From assembly GCF_003858395.1 (NCBI RefSeq), contig NZ_QWEV01000005.1:3782001-3846000 (forward strand): a DNA stretch of 64,000 bases, read 5' to 3'. The position numbers and the translations under genes were made by a program. Shown piece after piece: positions 52,467-60,556 of this stretch. Position 1 is the first letter of the stretch. Each line of letters begins with the position of its first letter. The notes below the pieces were generated by a model. That model made no database searches and was not told the DNA's origin. It saw only the letters and a program-made list of their open reading frames with translations. The stretch is from Acidipila sp. EB88 (GTDB lineage: Bacteria > Acidobacteriota > Terriglobia > Terriglobales > Acidobacteriaceae).

Positions 52467-53663
52467 ATGCCGATGACGCCAGCCTCCAGCTTCCTTTTAC
52501 CCGACGGTTCCACGCTCGCGCTCGAGCAGCAGGTCGTGCGCCTGCAGGCGTTGCTCGAGGCCTCGCGGCGGGTCCACTCCACGATCCTGCTTGACCAGGT
52601 ACTGCGCGAAGCGCTCCGGATTGCGATACTTGAGCTTGAACTTGAAGGCGCCAGGTTTGTTGGCTGCGAGCACTGCGCCGAAGTAAGTGCCGGAGACATG
52701 CTGCCTCAGCAGGCTTCGGGTTCGCGCGACTATCCGCGCTTTCCCGTGCATACCCCTGCCGGTGAGCTCATCGCGGAGTTAGTGGTTGCGCCGCCGCAAG
52801 GCCGCGCGCTTACACTCTACGAGTCGGACTTCCTCGAGGGCTTGATGCTCCAGACAGCGCTCGCAGCGGAGAATGCCCTGCACCACAAGCGCAATCTGGA
52901 GTACGCACGGCTTACGCAGGACCTCGATGCAGCAAGGCTGATCCAACAAAGCCTTTTGCCGCAGGTGTTACCCGCTCTGCAAGGCTATGCGGTGGCTGTA
53001 CGTTCCAGCATGTGTTACCAGGTGGGCGGCGACTATCTCGATGTCATTCCGGAGCCCGCGGGCACGCTGCTGCTTGTAGTTGCGGATGTGGCGGGCAAGG
53101 GCCTTGCCTCGGCGCTGATCTGCATGGTTTTTCGCGCTGCCTTCCGCGCGCTCGCGTTGCAGGGGCTGCCGCTCGAGCATCTGGCCGCAAGGCTCTCACA
53201 GCAGCACTGGGAAGAAGGCGCGGAAGCACGTCGACGCTATGTGACGGCGATCTTTGTGCGGCTCGACCCTGCGGCTGCGACGATCACGTGTGTGAATGCA
53301 GGGCACAATCCAGGGCTGCTGCTTGCGCCAAACAACACTTCGCGCTGGATCAAGGCAAGCGGCACACCACTCGGCATGCTGAGCGGTACACAGTATGAAA
53401 GCGAGCAGCTCGATTTTCCGCTCGGAGGGCGCATGCTGCTGTATACAGATGGACTCACCGAAGCCTTCTGTGCAGAAGAGGAGTTTGGCGCGGAACGACT
53501 TGCGCAGCTCTTCGCGGATTGCTCCGGGCACAGTTGCGAGGCAACGTTGTCCACTATCTGGCGGGAGCTGCTGGAGTTTACCGGGCATACGCCGCAGGGA
53601 GATGACATGTCCGCGATCGCACTTGGCCATACCGGCGGTGGCACGCTGCAGGAGAGCGCATGA
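52467..53663 (+). CDS. Cytoplasmic SpoIIE-type phosphatase with N-terminal GAF-like region
   Basis: About 398 residues. Residues 20-155 look like a degenerate GAF domain with an initial coiled segment (LEQQVVRLQALLEASRRVHSTILLDQVL). Residues 170-390 are the PP2C/SpoIIE phosphatase: AARLIQQSLLP, YQVGGDYLDVI, VADVAGKGLASALICM, LLYTDGLTEAF and GDDMSAIAL. The start may be 52467 or the nearby ATG at 52473; neither has a strong ribosome site. It ends in an ATGA overlap with the RsbW-like kinase gene, so it belongs to a partner-switching operon. Confidence 0.88.
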   Translation: MPMTPASSFLLPDGSTLALEQQVVRLQALLEASRRVHSTILLDQVLREALRIAILELELEGARFVGCEHCAEVSAGDMLPQQASGSRDYPRFPVHTPAGELIAELVVAPPQGRALTLYESDFLEGLMLQTALAAENALHHKRNLEYARLTQDLDAARLIQQSLLPQVLPALQGYAVAVRSSMCYQVGGDYLDVIPEPAGTLLLVVADVAGKGLASALICMVFRAAFRALALQGLPLEHLAARLSQQHWEEGAEARRRYVTAIFVRLDPAAATITCVNAGHNPGLLLAPNNTSRWIKASGTPLGMLSGTQYESEQLDFPLGGRMLLYTDGLTEAFCAEEEFGAERLAQLFADCSGHSCEATLSTIWRELLEFTGHTPQGDDMSAIALGHTGGGTLQESA

Positions 53664-54118
53664 CAACAAGCAGGAAGTTTGCAGGCAGCAACGTGGAAGT
53701 CCTTATCCCCTCGCGACTCGGCTTTGAAAAAGTCGCTATGGGCACGGCGGCAAGCATGGCCAGGCTGATGGGGTTCAGCGAGGATCGCGTCGAAGATCTA
53801 AAGACCGCAATCGCAGAAGCCTGCATCAACGCGATCGAACACGGTAACCGTCACAACCCTTCCCTGCCGGTAGGCGTGGTGCTGTCAATGCATGGCAGCG
53901 AACTCGAAGTACAAGTACACGATGACGGCGCGGGGATGACCTCGCCGGCCCCTGTTCCAGACATCGACCGCAAAATGACCGGAGAAGAAGACGCACGCGG
54001 CATGGGCATGTTTCTGATCCAGGCGTTGGTGGATGAAGCCGAGTGGGTACCGAGTCCCGTTGGCCAAAGCTTTGTGCGGCTCGTGATTCGCATGAATCCG
54101 GAGCAGCAAGCCAAGTAA
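53660..54118 (+). CDS. RsbW-like anti-sigma-type serine kinase
   Basis: About 152 residues of the HATPase_c fold: EACINAIEHGN (N-box, E53 and N56), VHDDGAGM (G1) and GMGMFLIQALVDE (G2). Such kinases phosphorylate the STAS antagonist on a serine and bind a sigma factor or other target. The gene lies between the phosphatase and the STAS gene, overlapping the first by four bases. No sigma-factor gene is adjacent, so its target is unknown. Confidence 0.9.
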   Translation: MTTSRKFAGSNVEVLIPSRLGFEKVAMGTAASMARLMGFSEDRVEDLKTAIAEACINAIEHGNRHNPSLPVGVVLSMHGSELEVQVHDDGAGMTSPAPVPDIDRKMTGEEDARGMGMFLIQALVDEAEWVPSPVGQSFVRLVIRMNPEQQAK

Positions 54119-54138
54119 CCTACAGGAGCAGCAGGACG

Positions 54139-54498
54139 ATGCAGGCGACCACCAAGGTATCCGAGCAGCAGCTGGCCGGCTCAAGCGGTCAGCCCGTGAC
54201 TGTTTTGCGCTTTTCCGGGGATGTTTCGTCTTCGTCAAGGGATGCGGTGCTGGGGCGCTATGAAGCACTCGATAAGGGCACGCATCGGCAGATCTTGCTC
54301 GACTTCAAGGGCGTAGACTATCTCAACTCGTCGGGCATCGCCCTGGTGATTCAGGTGCTGATCGCGTCGAGCAACGCGGGTCAGACGATCGCGATCTCGG
54401 GATTGACGCCGCACTTCACCAAGGTCTTCACGATGGTCGGCATCACCAAGTACGCGACGCTGTATCCGGATGAGGCTGCTGCTTTGACGAAGTTGTAG
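54139..54498 (+). CDS. STAS-domain anti-sigma factor antagonist
   Basis: About 119 residues of the STAS fold. The phosphorylation site is in DYLNSSGIAL (S64 or S65). The start MQATTKV has AGGAC just upstream. In the phosphorylated state it would release the kinase; the SpoIIE phosphatases reverse this. It closes the operon of phosphatase, kinase and antagonist. Confidence 0.9.
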   Translation: MQATTKVSEQQLAGSSGQPVTVLRFSGDVSSSSRDAVLGRYEALDKGTHRQILLDFKGVDYLNSSGIALVIQVLIASSNAGQTIAISGLTPHFTKVFTMVGITKYATLYPDEAAALTKL

Positions 54499-55124
54499 CA
54501 GAGAGAATGCTCGATACCGTGCGGCAGCTGCAGACTGAGTTGGCTGCAGGCAGAGCACCGTGCAGACGCGATCGACCACGATTGAACTCACGCCTGGGGA
54601 CTGGCTCTTCATGCTGTGCGAATGGAGCACCTTGACTACGACGCTACCGAAAAAGGTTGTCGATTGCACCCTCAGCTGCCGTGAGAAGCAGGCTCGCCAT
54701 CTTGTCCACTCGTCATCGCCAGGCTCACAGGCTACGTCTCTGGTGGTGGCGCTGGCACTTGTATGCCATCGACCTATGGCGACTCCAGCAAGGCTCGTCG
54801 TGGCATCCTTGAGTGTTAACACCCTGCTCGGCGAAGTGGTCACAAAGCCGGCAACGCAAACGGCGTTACCCTTTTCCACTGGATGACGCACTTGAGATGC
54901 CGACACCAGAGCAGCCTTGCGGATCAGTGCAGATCCTCTGGCTTGTGCCAGCGCAGATCCAAAAGGGCGACCACCTGCCGCCGCCGTTGCGTAGCAAAGC
55001 AGAGAGCCCGGGTCGGGGTTGGACAGGGCTCTCTGCCCGTGAGCCAGTGCGAAATGCTGGACGCGTATTATGACTTTCCGGGGGACGCTCGCGTATTTAA
55101 TCCGGAAACCTGGCTAATCGAAGG
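54499..55124. other. Intergenic region between the STAS gene and narK
   Basis: About 626 bases of convergent spacer. It holds the hairpin at 54999-55036. Open frames are short and of shadow composition; one ends in a run reading MLDAYYDFPGDAR but has no initiation signal. Confidence 0.5.
54999..55036. terminator. Hairpin in the convergent spacer
   Basis: GCAGAGAGCCC (54999-55009) and GGGCTCTCTGC (55026-55036) are perfect complements of 11 bases around a 16-base loop. It is about 500 bases after the STAS gene and about 90 bases past the narK stop on the other strand. It may end the narK transcript. Confidence 0.5.
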
Positions 55125-56396
55125 TTAGACATACGCCCGGCCAGACTCAACTTCGTGGTTTACCCCACTCACGGAGTCAAGCGCCTGGGATGCGATGCGC
55201 GCTCTGCCTCCGGGCCCCACCCACCGCCTGGTCCAAGAGCGTGACACCATGCGAAGCATGACCAGGATCCCGGTCGCCAACAATGCGTAAGCGATGAACC
55301 CTTTCGCGTAAGACCCGGTATGCTGCTTCGACAGGCCGAGCAGGTTTGGAAGGATCGAGCCCCCAAGCGCACCAATCTCGCCGATCATGCCGCCGGCTAC
55401 CGCCGTAGTGACCGGCCAGCGCAAGGGCACCAGCTGAAAGGTTGCGCCATTGCCCGCGCCGAGTGCTGCGAAGCACAGCATGAACAGAGCGGTGGTGAGC
55501 ACCAGCGACGGCGTGGCAGTGAGAGAAAACAGCGCGGCAATCGCGATCAGGAACACGACCGACAGCGTTGTAATGCCGCCGATGCGATCCGCTGCCCAGC
55601 CGCCCAGCACGCGGGTGCATGAGCCAGTAAGCGTCGCCAGCACGGTGAGGGTGCCGGCCTGCACCTTGGTGACGTGGAACTGCGCGTAGAAAAAGGACGG
55701 CAGGTATGTCGCCAGGCCGATGAAGCCGCCGAAGGTGATGATGTAGATCAGATTGAAGTACCAGCCGTCAGCTTCCACCAGGCACTTGAGGTGCTGCCCG
55801 AGCGACTGATGCTCCACATCCGGCGGCTCCTTGGCGAAGATAGCCATAACAAGAAGAGGCAACAGCATCATCGCTGCGGCAAAGCCGTACACATGCTGCC
55901 AGCCAAAATGCATCGCCAGGCGGGGAGCGAACAACGCAGCCAGCGCAGTGCCGCTGTTGCCGGCGCCGGCGATCCCCATAGCGAGACCCTTATATTGCTG
56001 CGGAAACCAGCCGGAGCCGAGCGAAAGTGCAACACCGAACGAAGCTCCCGCGATGCCAAGCAACACGCCCATGGCGAGTACATTGTTGAACGTGTGCACA
56101 AAGAAGAAGCCATAGAGCAGCGCGATGATGATCGATGACATCTCCACGATCGCTGCATTTTTTCGCCCGATGTACTGCGAAATTACACCGAGAGGAAAGC
56201 GCATGAATGCGCCGGCGAGCGTCGGAACCGAAACCATGAGACCGATTTGCGAAGGGCTTAGATGGAATTGCTCTGAGATGAACGGTCCCATCGCGCCATT
56301 GAGAACCCAGACGGCAAACGAGAAGTCGAAGTAAAGAAACGCGGCCAGCAACGTGGGTGGGTGGCCTGACTTGAGGAAGATCTTGGTGCTCGCCAT
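55125..56396 (-). CDS. narK: Nitrate/nitrite transporter (NarK/NasA-type MFS)
   Basis: About 423 residues with twelve membrane helices. The start MASTKIFL has GGAGAG upstream. The nitrate signature is present: FMRFPLGVISQYIGRKN near helix 2-3 and GSGWFPQQYKGLAMGIAGAGNSG near helix 5, and the second half holds GAGNGATFQLVP and GGMIGEIGALGG, the paired nitrate motifs of the NNP family. It imports nitrate or exports nitrite. It is the last gene of the nitrate operon, 161 bases after the reductase. Confidence 0.93.
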   Translation of the reverse strand: MASTKIFLKSGHPPTLLAAFLYFDFSFAVWVLNGAMGPFISEQFHLSPSQIGLMVSVPTLAGAFMRFPLGVISQYIGRKNAAIVEMSSIIIALLYGFFFVHTFNNVLAMGVLLGIAGASFGVALSLGSGWFPQQYKGLAMGIAGAGNSGTALAALFAPRLAMHFGWQHVYGFAAAMMLLPLLVMAIFAKEPPDVEHQSLGQHLKCLVEADGWYFNLIYIITFGGFIGLATYLPSFFYAQFHVTKVQAGTLTVLATLTGSCTRVLGGWAADRIGGITTLSVVFLIAIAALFSLTATPSLVLTTALFMLCFAALGAGNGATFQLVPLRWPVTTAVAGGMIGEIGALGGSILPNLLGLSKQHTGSYAKGFIAYALLATGILVMLRMVSRSWTRRWVGPGGRARIASQALDSVSGVNHEVESGRAYV

Positions 56397-56501
56397 GGAT
56401 AGCTCTCCGAGGAAAAGTTGATTGCTGCCGGGGAGAGCGCGCGTCCTGGGGCGCCCTGAAACCCTTTTTCGTGCTGTGCAGTGCGGCGGCGGCGTGGCCG
56501 C

Positions 56502-56529
56502 TTGTGCTGCATAGTTTGTGCTGCATAGT
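56502..56529. repeat. Tandem 14-base repeat in the nasA-narK gap
   Basis: TTGTGCTGCATAGT occurs twice head to tail without a gap (56502-56515, 56516-56529). It lies 28 bases past the reductase stop, inside the operon. It may be a recent duplication or a protein or RNA site. Confidence 0.7.
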
Positions 56530-56557
56530 GTTGAAGCGCTTCGCGCAACTCCGGGGC

Positions 56558-58735
56558 TTAGGACAGCGGCGTGTAACGCTCGACGCGTACGGCGCACTGC
56601 TTGAAGTTGGGTTCGCGCGAGATCGGGTCAAACTCGTCGAGCGTCACAAGGTTGGAGTTCCACTCAGTGAAGTGAAACGGCATGAAGACCTGTCCGGGAG
56701 CCACGATGCCCGTGACGCGCAGCTCCACATCGGGCACGGCGCTGCGCCGCGAGCGGATGGTGACCCGGTCGTGCGGCTCCAGCCGCAGGCGCCGCGCATC
56801 CTCCGGATTCATCTCCAGCCATGCGTGCGGCACCATGCCGTGCAGCATCGGCACGGCGCCGGTCTTGGTGCGTGTGTGCCAGTGCTCTACAGTGCGGCCG
56901 GTGTTGAGAATGAGATCGAATTCGCGGTCGGGCTGCTCAGAGAACGGCAGGCACGGCACGCAGTGCAGCAGCGCGCGGCCATTGGGCCGGGGAAAGATGC
57001 CGTCCGCGTATAGTCGCTCGCCACCCCACTGCTGGCCGCCTTCGTCTTCCAACGCCTGCCAGGTAAAAGGACTGTAGTCACACATGCGACCAGCCGAAGC
57101 CCTTTGCCACTCCAGCCAGGCATCATGCGTGCTGGTCCAGCCGCGAAACAGTTCCTCTTTCACCCCAAGCCTATGCGCAATGTCAAGAAAGATATCGAAG
57201 TCGGCACGCGCCTCCCCGGGCGGCGGAAGCACCGGGTTGACCTTGCCGATGCGTCGCTCCGAATTGGTGTAAGTGCCTTGTTTCTCGCCCCAGATTGCGC
57301 CCGGCAATACCAGGTCGGCGAACTCAACAGCGGTGGGCGTGGGATGAAAGCCGTCCTGCACGATGACGAACTCAGCCGCGCGCATCGCGCGCTCAAGCAG
57401 GCGATAGTTGGGGTAGGACACAGCGGGATTGGTCGCGATGAACCACATCGCCTTGATCTGTCCGTCGGCCGCCGCGGCGATGATGTCGGGATACGCAAGG
57501 CCGCGCTTTGTCGGGATGCGGTCTGCGTCGATTCCCCATATGCCCGCAAGCTCCTCGCGATCTTCTGCTTTTTCCCAGGAGCGATAGCCGGGCAGCGACG
57601 AGGTGAACGCAGCTTCGCGTGAGCCCATGGCATTGCACTGTCCGGTAATCGAGAAAGGTGCCGCGCCAGCGCGTCCGATGTTGCCCGTGATCAACGCGAG
57701 ATTGTTGATCGCGGCTACCGTGACTGCACCTTGCGCAGAATGATTCACACCCATCGTCCAGGTGATGAAGGCTGCCTTGGCCGTGCCGTACAGGTGTGCA
57801 ACCCGCTCAATTGAGGCAATCGGAAGACCGGTTGTTTCACTTACCTGCGCCGGGGTGAAGTCCTCCACAAAGCGGCAGAACTGTTCATAGCCTTCAGTGT
57901 GCTCGTCGATGTAAGCCTGGTTCACCAGTCCATCCCGAATGAGAATGTGCGCAATGCCATTCACCAGCGCGATGTCGGAGCGGGGTTTAACGGGCAGGTG
58001 AATGTCAGCCATCATCGCGGTCTTGGTCACGCGTGGGTCTGCGACGATCACGACCTGTCCCGGATGCTTGCCCAGGCGCTGACAGAGAATCGGATGATTG
58101 TCGGCGATGTTCGAGCCGATCATCAGGATGACATCGGCCACTTCCATGTCCGCGTACGAGCCGGGCGGCCCATCGGAACCGAATGAGAGCTTGTAGCCGG
58201 AGATCGCGCTGGCCATGCACAGGGTGGTATTGCCGTCGTAGTTCGAAGTGCCAAAGCCAAGTTGCACCAGCTTGCCCAGCGTGTAGAACTCCTCGGTCAG
58301 AAGCTGGCCGGTACTGACCACCGCGAATGCCTCGCGCCCGTACTGCTCCTGCACGCCGGCGACCTTGGAGAGCATTACCGTGAGCGCTTCATCCCATGAG
58401 ACAGCTTCCAGTTCGTCGCCTCGTCGCCTGCGCAGCAGAGGCGTGGTGGCGCGGCCGGGTGCGGCCAGAATGTGGTGTTCGCTCAGGCCCTTGGGGCAAA
58501 GCTTGCCGCGATTTACCGGGTGCGTATCGATGGCGCGCGCTGCAACGGCTTTGCCGTCGCGCGTGCCAACCAGCATGCCACAGCCGACGGAGCAGTAACC
58601 GCAGGTGGTGCGGGTCCAGGTGTCCGCAACACGCGACTCCGATACGTAGCCAAAGCGCGGATCTTTACTGTAGCGGTACTTTGCACGGTTGGTATCGAAG
58701 CCGAGCGTGCGGCCGAGTTTGCCGAGTAGTGTCAT
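56558..58735 (-). CDS. nasA: Assimilatory-type nitrate reductase catalytic subunit (molybdopterin, NasA-like)
   Basis: About 725 residues. No Tat or Sec signal is present, so it is cytoplasmic. Cys residues at 45, 48, 52 and 80 bind one 4Fe-4S cluster, and C173 (NTTLCMASA) is the Mo ligand typical of nitrate reductases. The dinucleotide-binding domains and the C-terminal molybdopterin domain (HWHTRTKTGAVPMLHGMVPHAWLEMNPEDA) are complete. The start overlaps the upstream dmsBC-like gene by four bases. Electrons probably come from that membrane subunit and not from a NADH or ferredoxin partner. A periplasmic role is excluded by the missing signal. Confidence 0.9.
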   Translation of the reverse strand: MTLLGKLGRTLGFDTNRAKYRYSKDPRFGYVSESRVADTWTRTTCGYCSVGCGMLVGTRDGKAVAARAIDTHPVNRGKLCPKGLSEHHILAAPGRATTPLLRRRRGDELEAVSWDEALTVMLSKVAGVQEQYGREAFAVVSTGQLLTEEFYTLGKLVQLGFGTSNYDGNTTLCMASAISGYKLSFGSDGPPGSYADMEVADVILMIGSNIADNHPILCQRLGKHPGQVVIVADPRVTKTAMMADIHLPVKPRSDIALVNGIAHILIRDGLVNQAYIDEHTEGYEQFCRFVEDFTPAQVSETTGLPIASIERVAHLYGTAKAAFITWTMGVNHSAQGAVTVAAINNLALITGNIGRAGAAPFSITGQCNAMGSREAAFTSSLPGYRSWEKAEDREELAGIWGIDADRIPTKRGLAYPDIIAAAADGQIKAMWFIATNPAVSYPNYRLLERAMRAAEFVIVQDGFHPTPTAVEFADLVLPGAIWGEKQGTYTNSERRIGKVNPVLPPPGEARADFDIFLDIAHRLGVKEELFRGWTSTHDAWLEWQRASAGRMCDYSPFTWQALEDEGGQQWGGERLYADGIFPRPNGRALLHCVPCLPFSEQPDREFDLILNTGRTVEHWHTRTKTGAVPMLHGMVPHAWLEMNPEDARRLRLEPHDRVTIRSRRSAVPDVELRVTGIVAPGQVFMPFHFTEWNSNLVTLDEFDPISREPNFKQCAVRVERYTPLS

Positions 58736-60501
58736 GTGTGCCTCGTGCGTAAGAAGGTCAGGCCCATATTGCGAGGCACCACGGAGACGAAGAACAGGTA
58801 GCGCGCGCTGGCCACCGCGAGCACAGCTGCAAGCAGCGCGACGATGGGCAGGCCTATGGCCACTAGCAATGGCGCGGCTGCCGCAGACGCGAGCGCAGTG
58901 ATCAGCAGCCTGCTGAAGCGCGGCAATCGCAGCAGGCGCCAGCTTGCGCGCGATTCCATGATGGGCGACTTTGCGAGGGCACCAGCACGCCAAAGCTGGT
59001 TGGCGATCCAGGATACGCAGAGTGCAGTCGCCGCCCCGAGTGGTGCATCCCATGCAGGGCCATTCAGTGATAGCAGCAGACCGTGCGGCTGCATGCTAGG
59101 AACAAGGCGAGTGAGAACATGTTGCAGCCGATCAGGCATGAACACGTTGTTTAAAGCTTGCGCAGAACGGACCATCCAGGAGAGCAACCAGGGCACCAGT
59201 GGCACGAGCGGAGTGGTCACGCGGGCAAGCACCGCGGGCAACAGAGCGCCGATCATGGCCCCGGACAGCACAAAATCCAAAGGTGTCTGCTTCATGTTCC
59301 AGGCGGGCCGCGCCGGCACCAGGTAAATGAACGCACTCGCAACAGTGCCCGCGAGCCCCAGCAACGCCGTGGACCAGCCTGCAAACAACAACAAGTTTGC
59401 TGCGTGCGGCACTTGAAACGCCGCCCCCCAGGCACACGCGACCGAGACAAGCATGGCGCCGAAGAACAATCCAAACAACAAAACCTCGCGACTCAACCAC
59501 GAACGCCGCCACATCTTGAGCGCACGCCATGCATACGCGGGGCGACCCAGGTGCAGCACCGCGACGTTCATCGCGGCAAAGGTGATTGCAAGCAGCAGTG
59601 TGGCATTCAGCGGGGTCAGCGCGTGCAGCAGCAGCGCTGCAGTCCATGCGCCGAAGCTTCCCTGCATCGCCGTGGTCATCACGACGAGCGTGGGGTGCCC
59701 GTGCTCCGGGCTCACAGTGTAGCGGTCCACGCGCTCCAGCTCGGACGGATTTGGATCGTCGATGGCTGCGGGCGCTTTTGGTGGCAGCGTGATGCGAGTG
59801 GTCGAGATTGTGTGGTCGGCCGAAGGCATGCCGGGCGCGTCGCCGAGTGAGTGCTCCGCGCGCCACTCTGCCTTGTTCACGATTTCAATCTCGATCGCAT
59901 TTTCAGGGCAGGCGTTGACACAGGCCGGCTCCAAGCCATCTTCCAGGCGGCCGCGACACATGTCGCACTTGCCCACGACGCCACGATCCTCGTTGAACTG
60001 CGGCACCCCGTATGGGCAGTTCCATACGCAGTACTGGCAGCCGATACAGGCTTCGGCCGAGTGAAGCACGATCCCGGTAGTGGCATCCTTGGTGTAAGCG
60101 TTGACGGGACAGCCCTTCAGGCAGCTCGCATCGAGGCAGTGGTTGCAGCCCATCGAAAGATAGGTTCGCTGGGTGTCGGGCCACGTGCCCCCTTCCAGTT
60201 CGCCCACGCGCCGCCATTTAATGTCAGCGGGATTGCCGTTCTGTTCGTTGCATGCGACTTCGCATGACCGGCACCCGACACACTTCGTCATGTCGAAGTG
60301 GAAGCGGTACTGCTCGCCGGGCGCAAGTGGCCGCCGGGGGATCAGCAGATTGATCAACTGCGGGGACGCGCCGCCTTCGAGCAGCGTCATCCGCACCAGC
60401 TCTTCACTGTCGGATTCGAGAGCGCGTTCGTGGAGTGGCAGGGCCAAGTGGATCTCCGATATGCGTCTTGCTGCTGATCGCGCGCTCTTTGCGGTGACCA
60501 T
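58732..60501 (-). CDS. DmsB-DmsC fusion: 4Fe-4S electron-transfer and membrane-anchor subunit
   Basis: About 589 residues. Residues 65-245 carry four Cys clusters of the DmsB/NrfC type (KCVGCRSCEVAC; GCNHCLDASCLKGCP; ACIGCQYCVWNCPYG; KCDMCRGRLEDG and ACVNACP). Residues 285-589 form eight or more membrane helices of the DmsC anchor. The two parts are separate proteins in DMSO reductase. The protein should take electrons from quinol and pass them to the nitrate reductase encoded next with a four-base overlap. The start at 60501 lacks a clear ribosome site; an internal start is possible. Confidence 0.88.
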   Translation of the reverse strand: MVTAKSARSAARRISEIHLALPLHERALESDSEELVRMTLLEGGASPQLINLLIPRRPLAPGEQYRFHFDMTKCVGCRSCEVACNEQNGNPADIKWRRVGELEGGTWPDTQRTYLSMGCNHCLDASCLKGCPVNAYTKDATTGIVLHSAEACIGCQYCVWNCPYGVPQFNEDRGVVGKCDMCRGRLEDGLEPACVNACPENAIEIEIVNKAEWRAEHSLGDAPGMPSADHTISTTRITLPPKAPAAIDDPNPSELERVDRYTVSPEHGHPTLVVMTTAMQGSFGAWTAALLLHALTPLNATLLLAITFAAMNVAVLHLGRPAYAWRALKMWRRSWLSREVLLFGLFFGAMLVSVACAWGAAFQVPHAANLLLFAGWSTALLGLAGTVASAFIYLVPARPAWNMKQTPLDFVLSGAMIGALLPAVLARVTTPLVPLVPWLLSWMVRSAQALNNVFMPDRLQHVLTRLVPSMQPHGLLLSLNGPAWDAPLGAATALCVSWIANQLWRAGALAKSPIMESRASWRLLRLPRFSRLLITALASAAAAPLLVAIGLPIVALLAAVLAVASARYLFFVSVVPRNMGLTFLRTRHT

Positions 60502-60556
60502 AATGAAAAAAGATGGCCAGGAACTCTACCCGGGAACACTCCTGATTTCCGGCGTC

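Noticed and set aside
55054-55128. Short ORF reading MLDAYYDFPGDAR and so on
   Set aside because: Protein-like composition but no ribosome site, and it overlaps the end of narK on the other strand.
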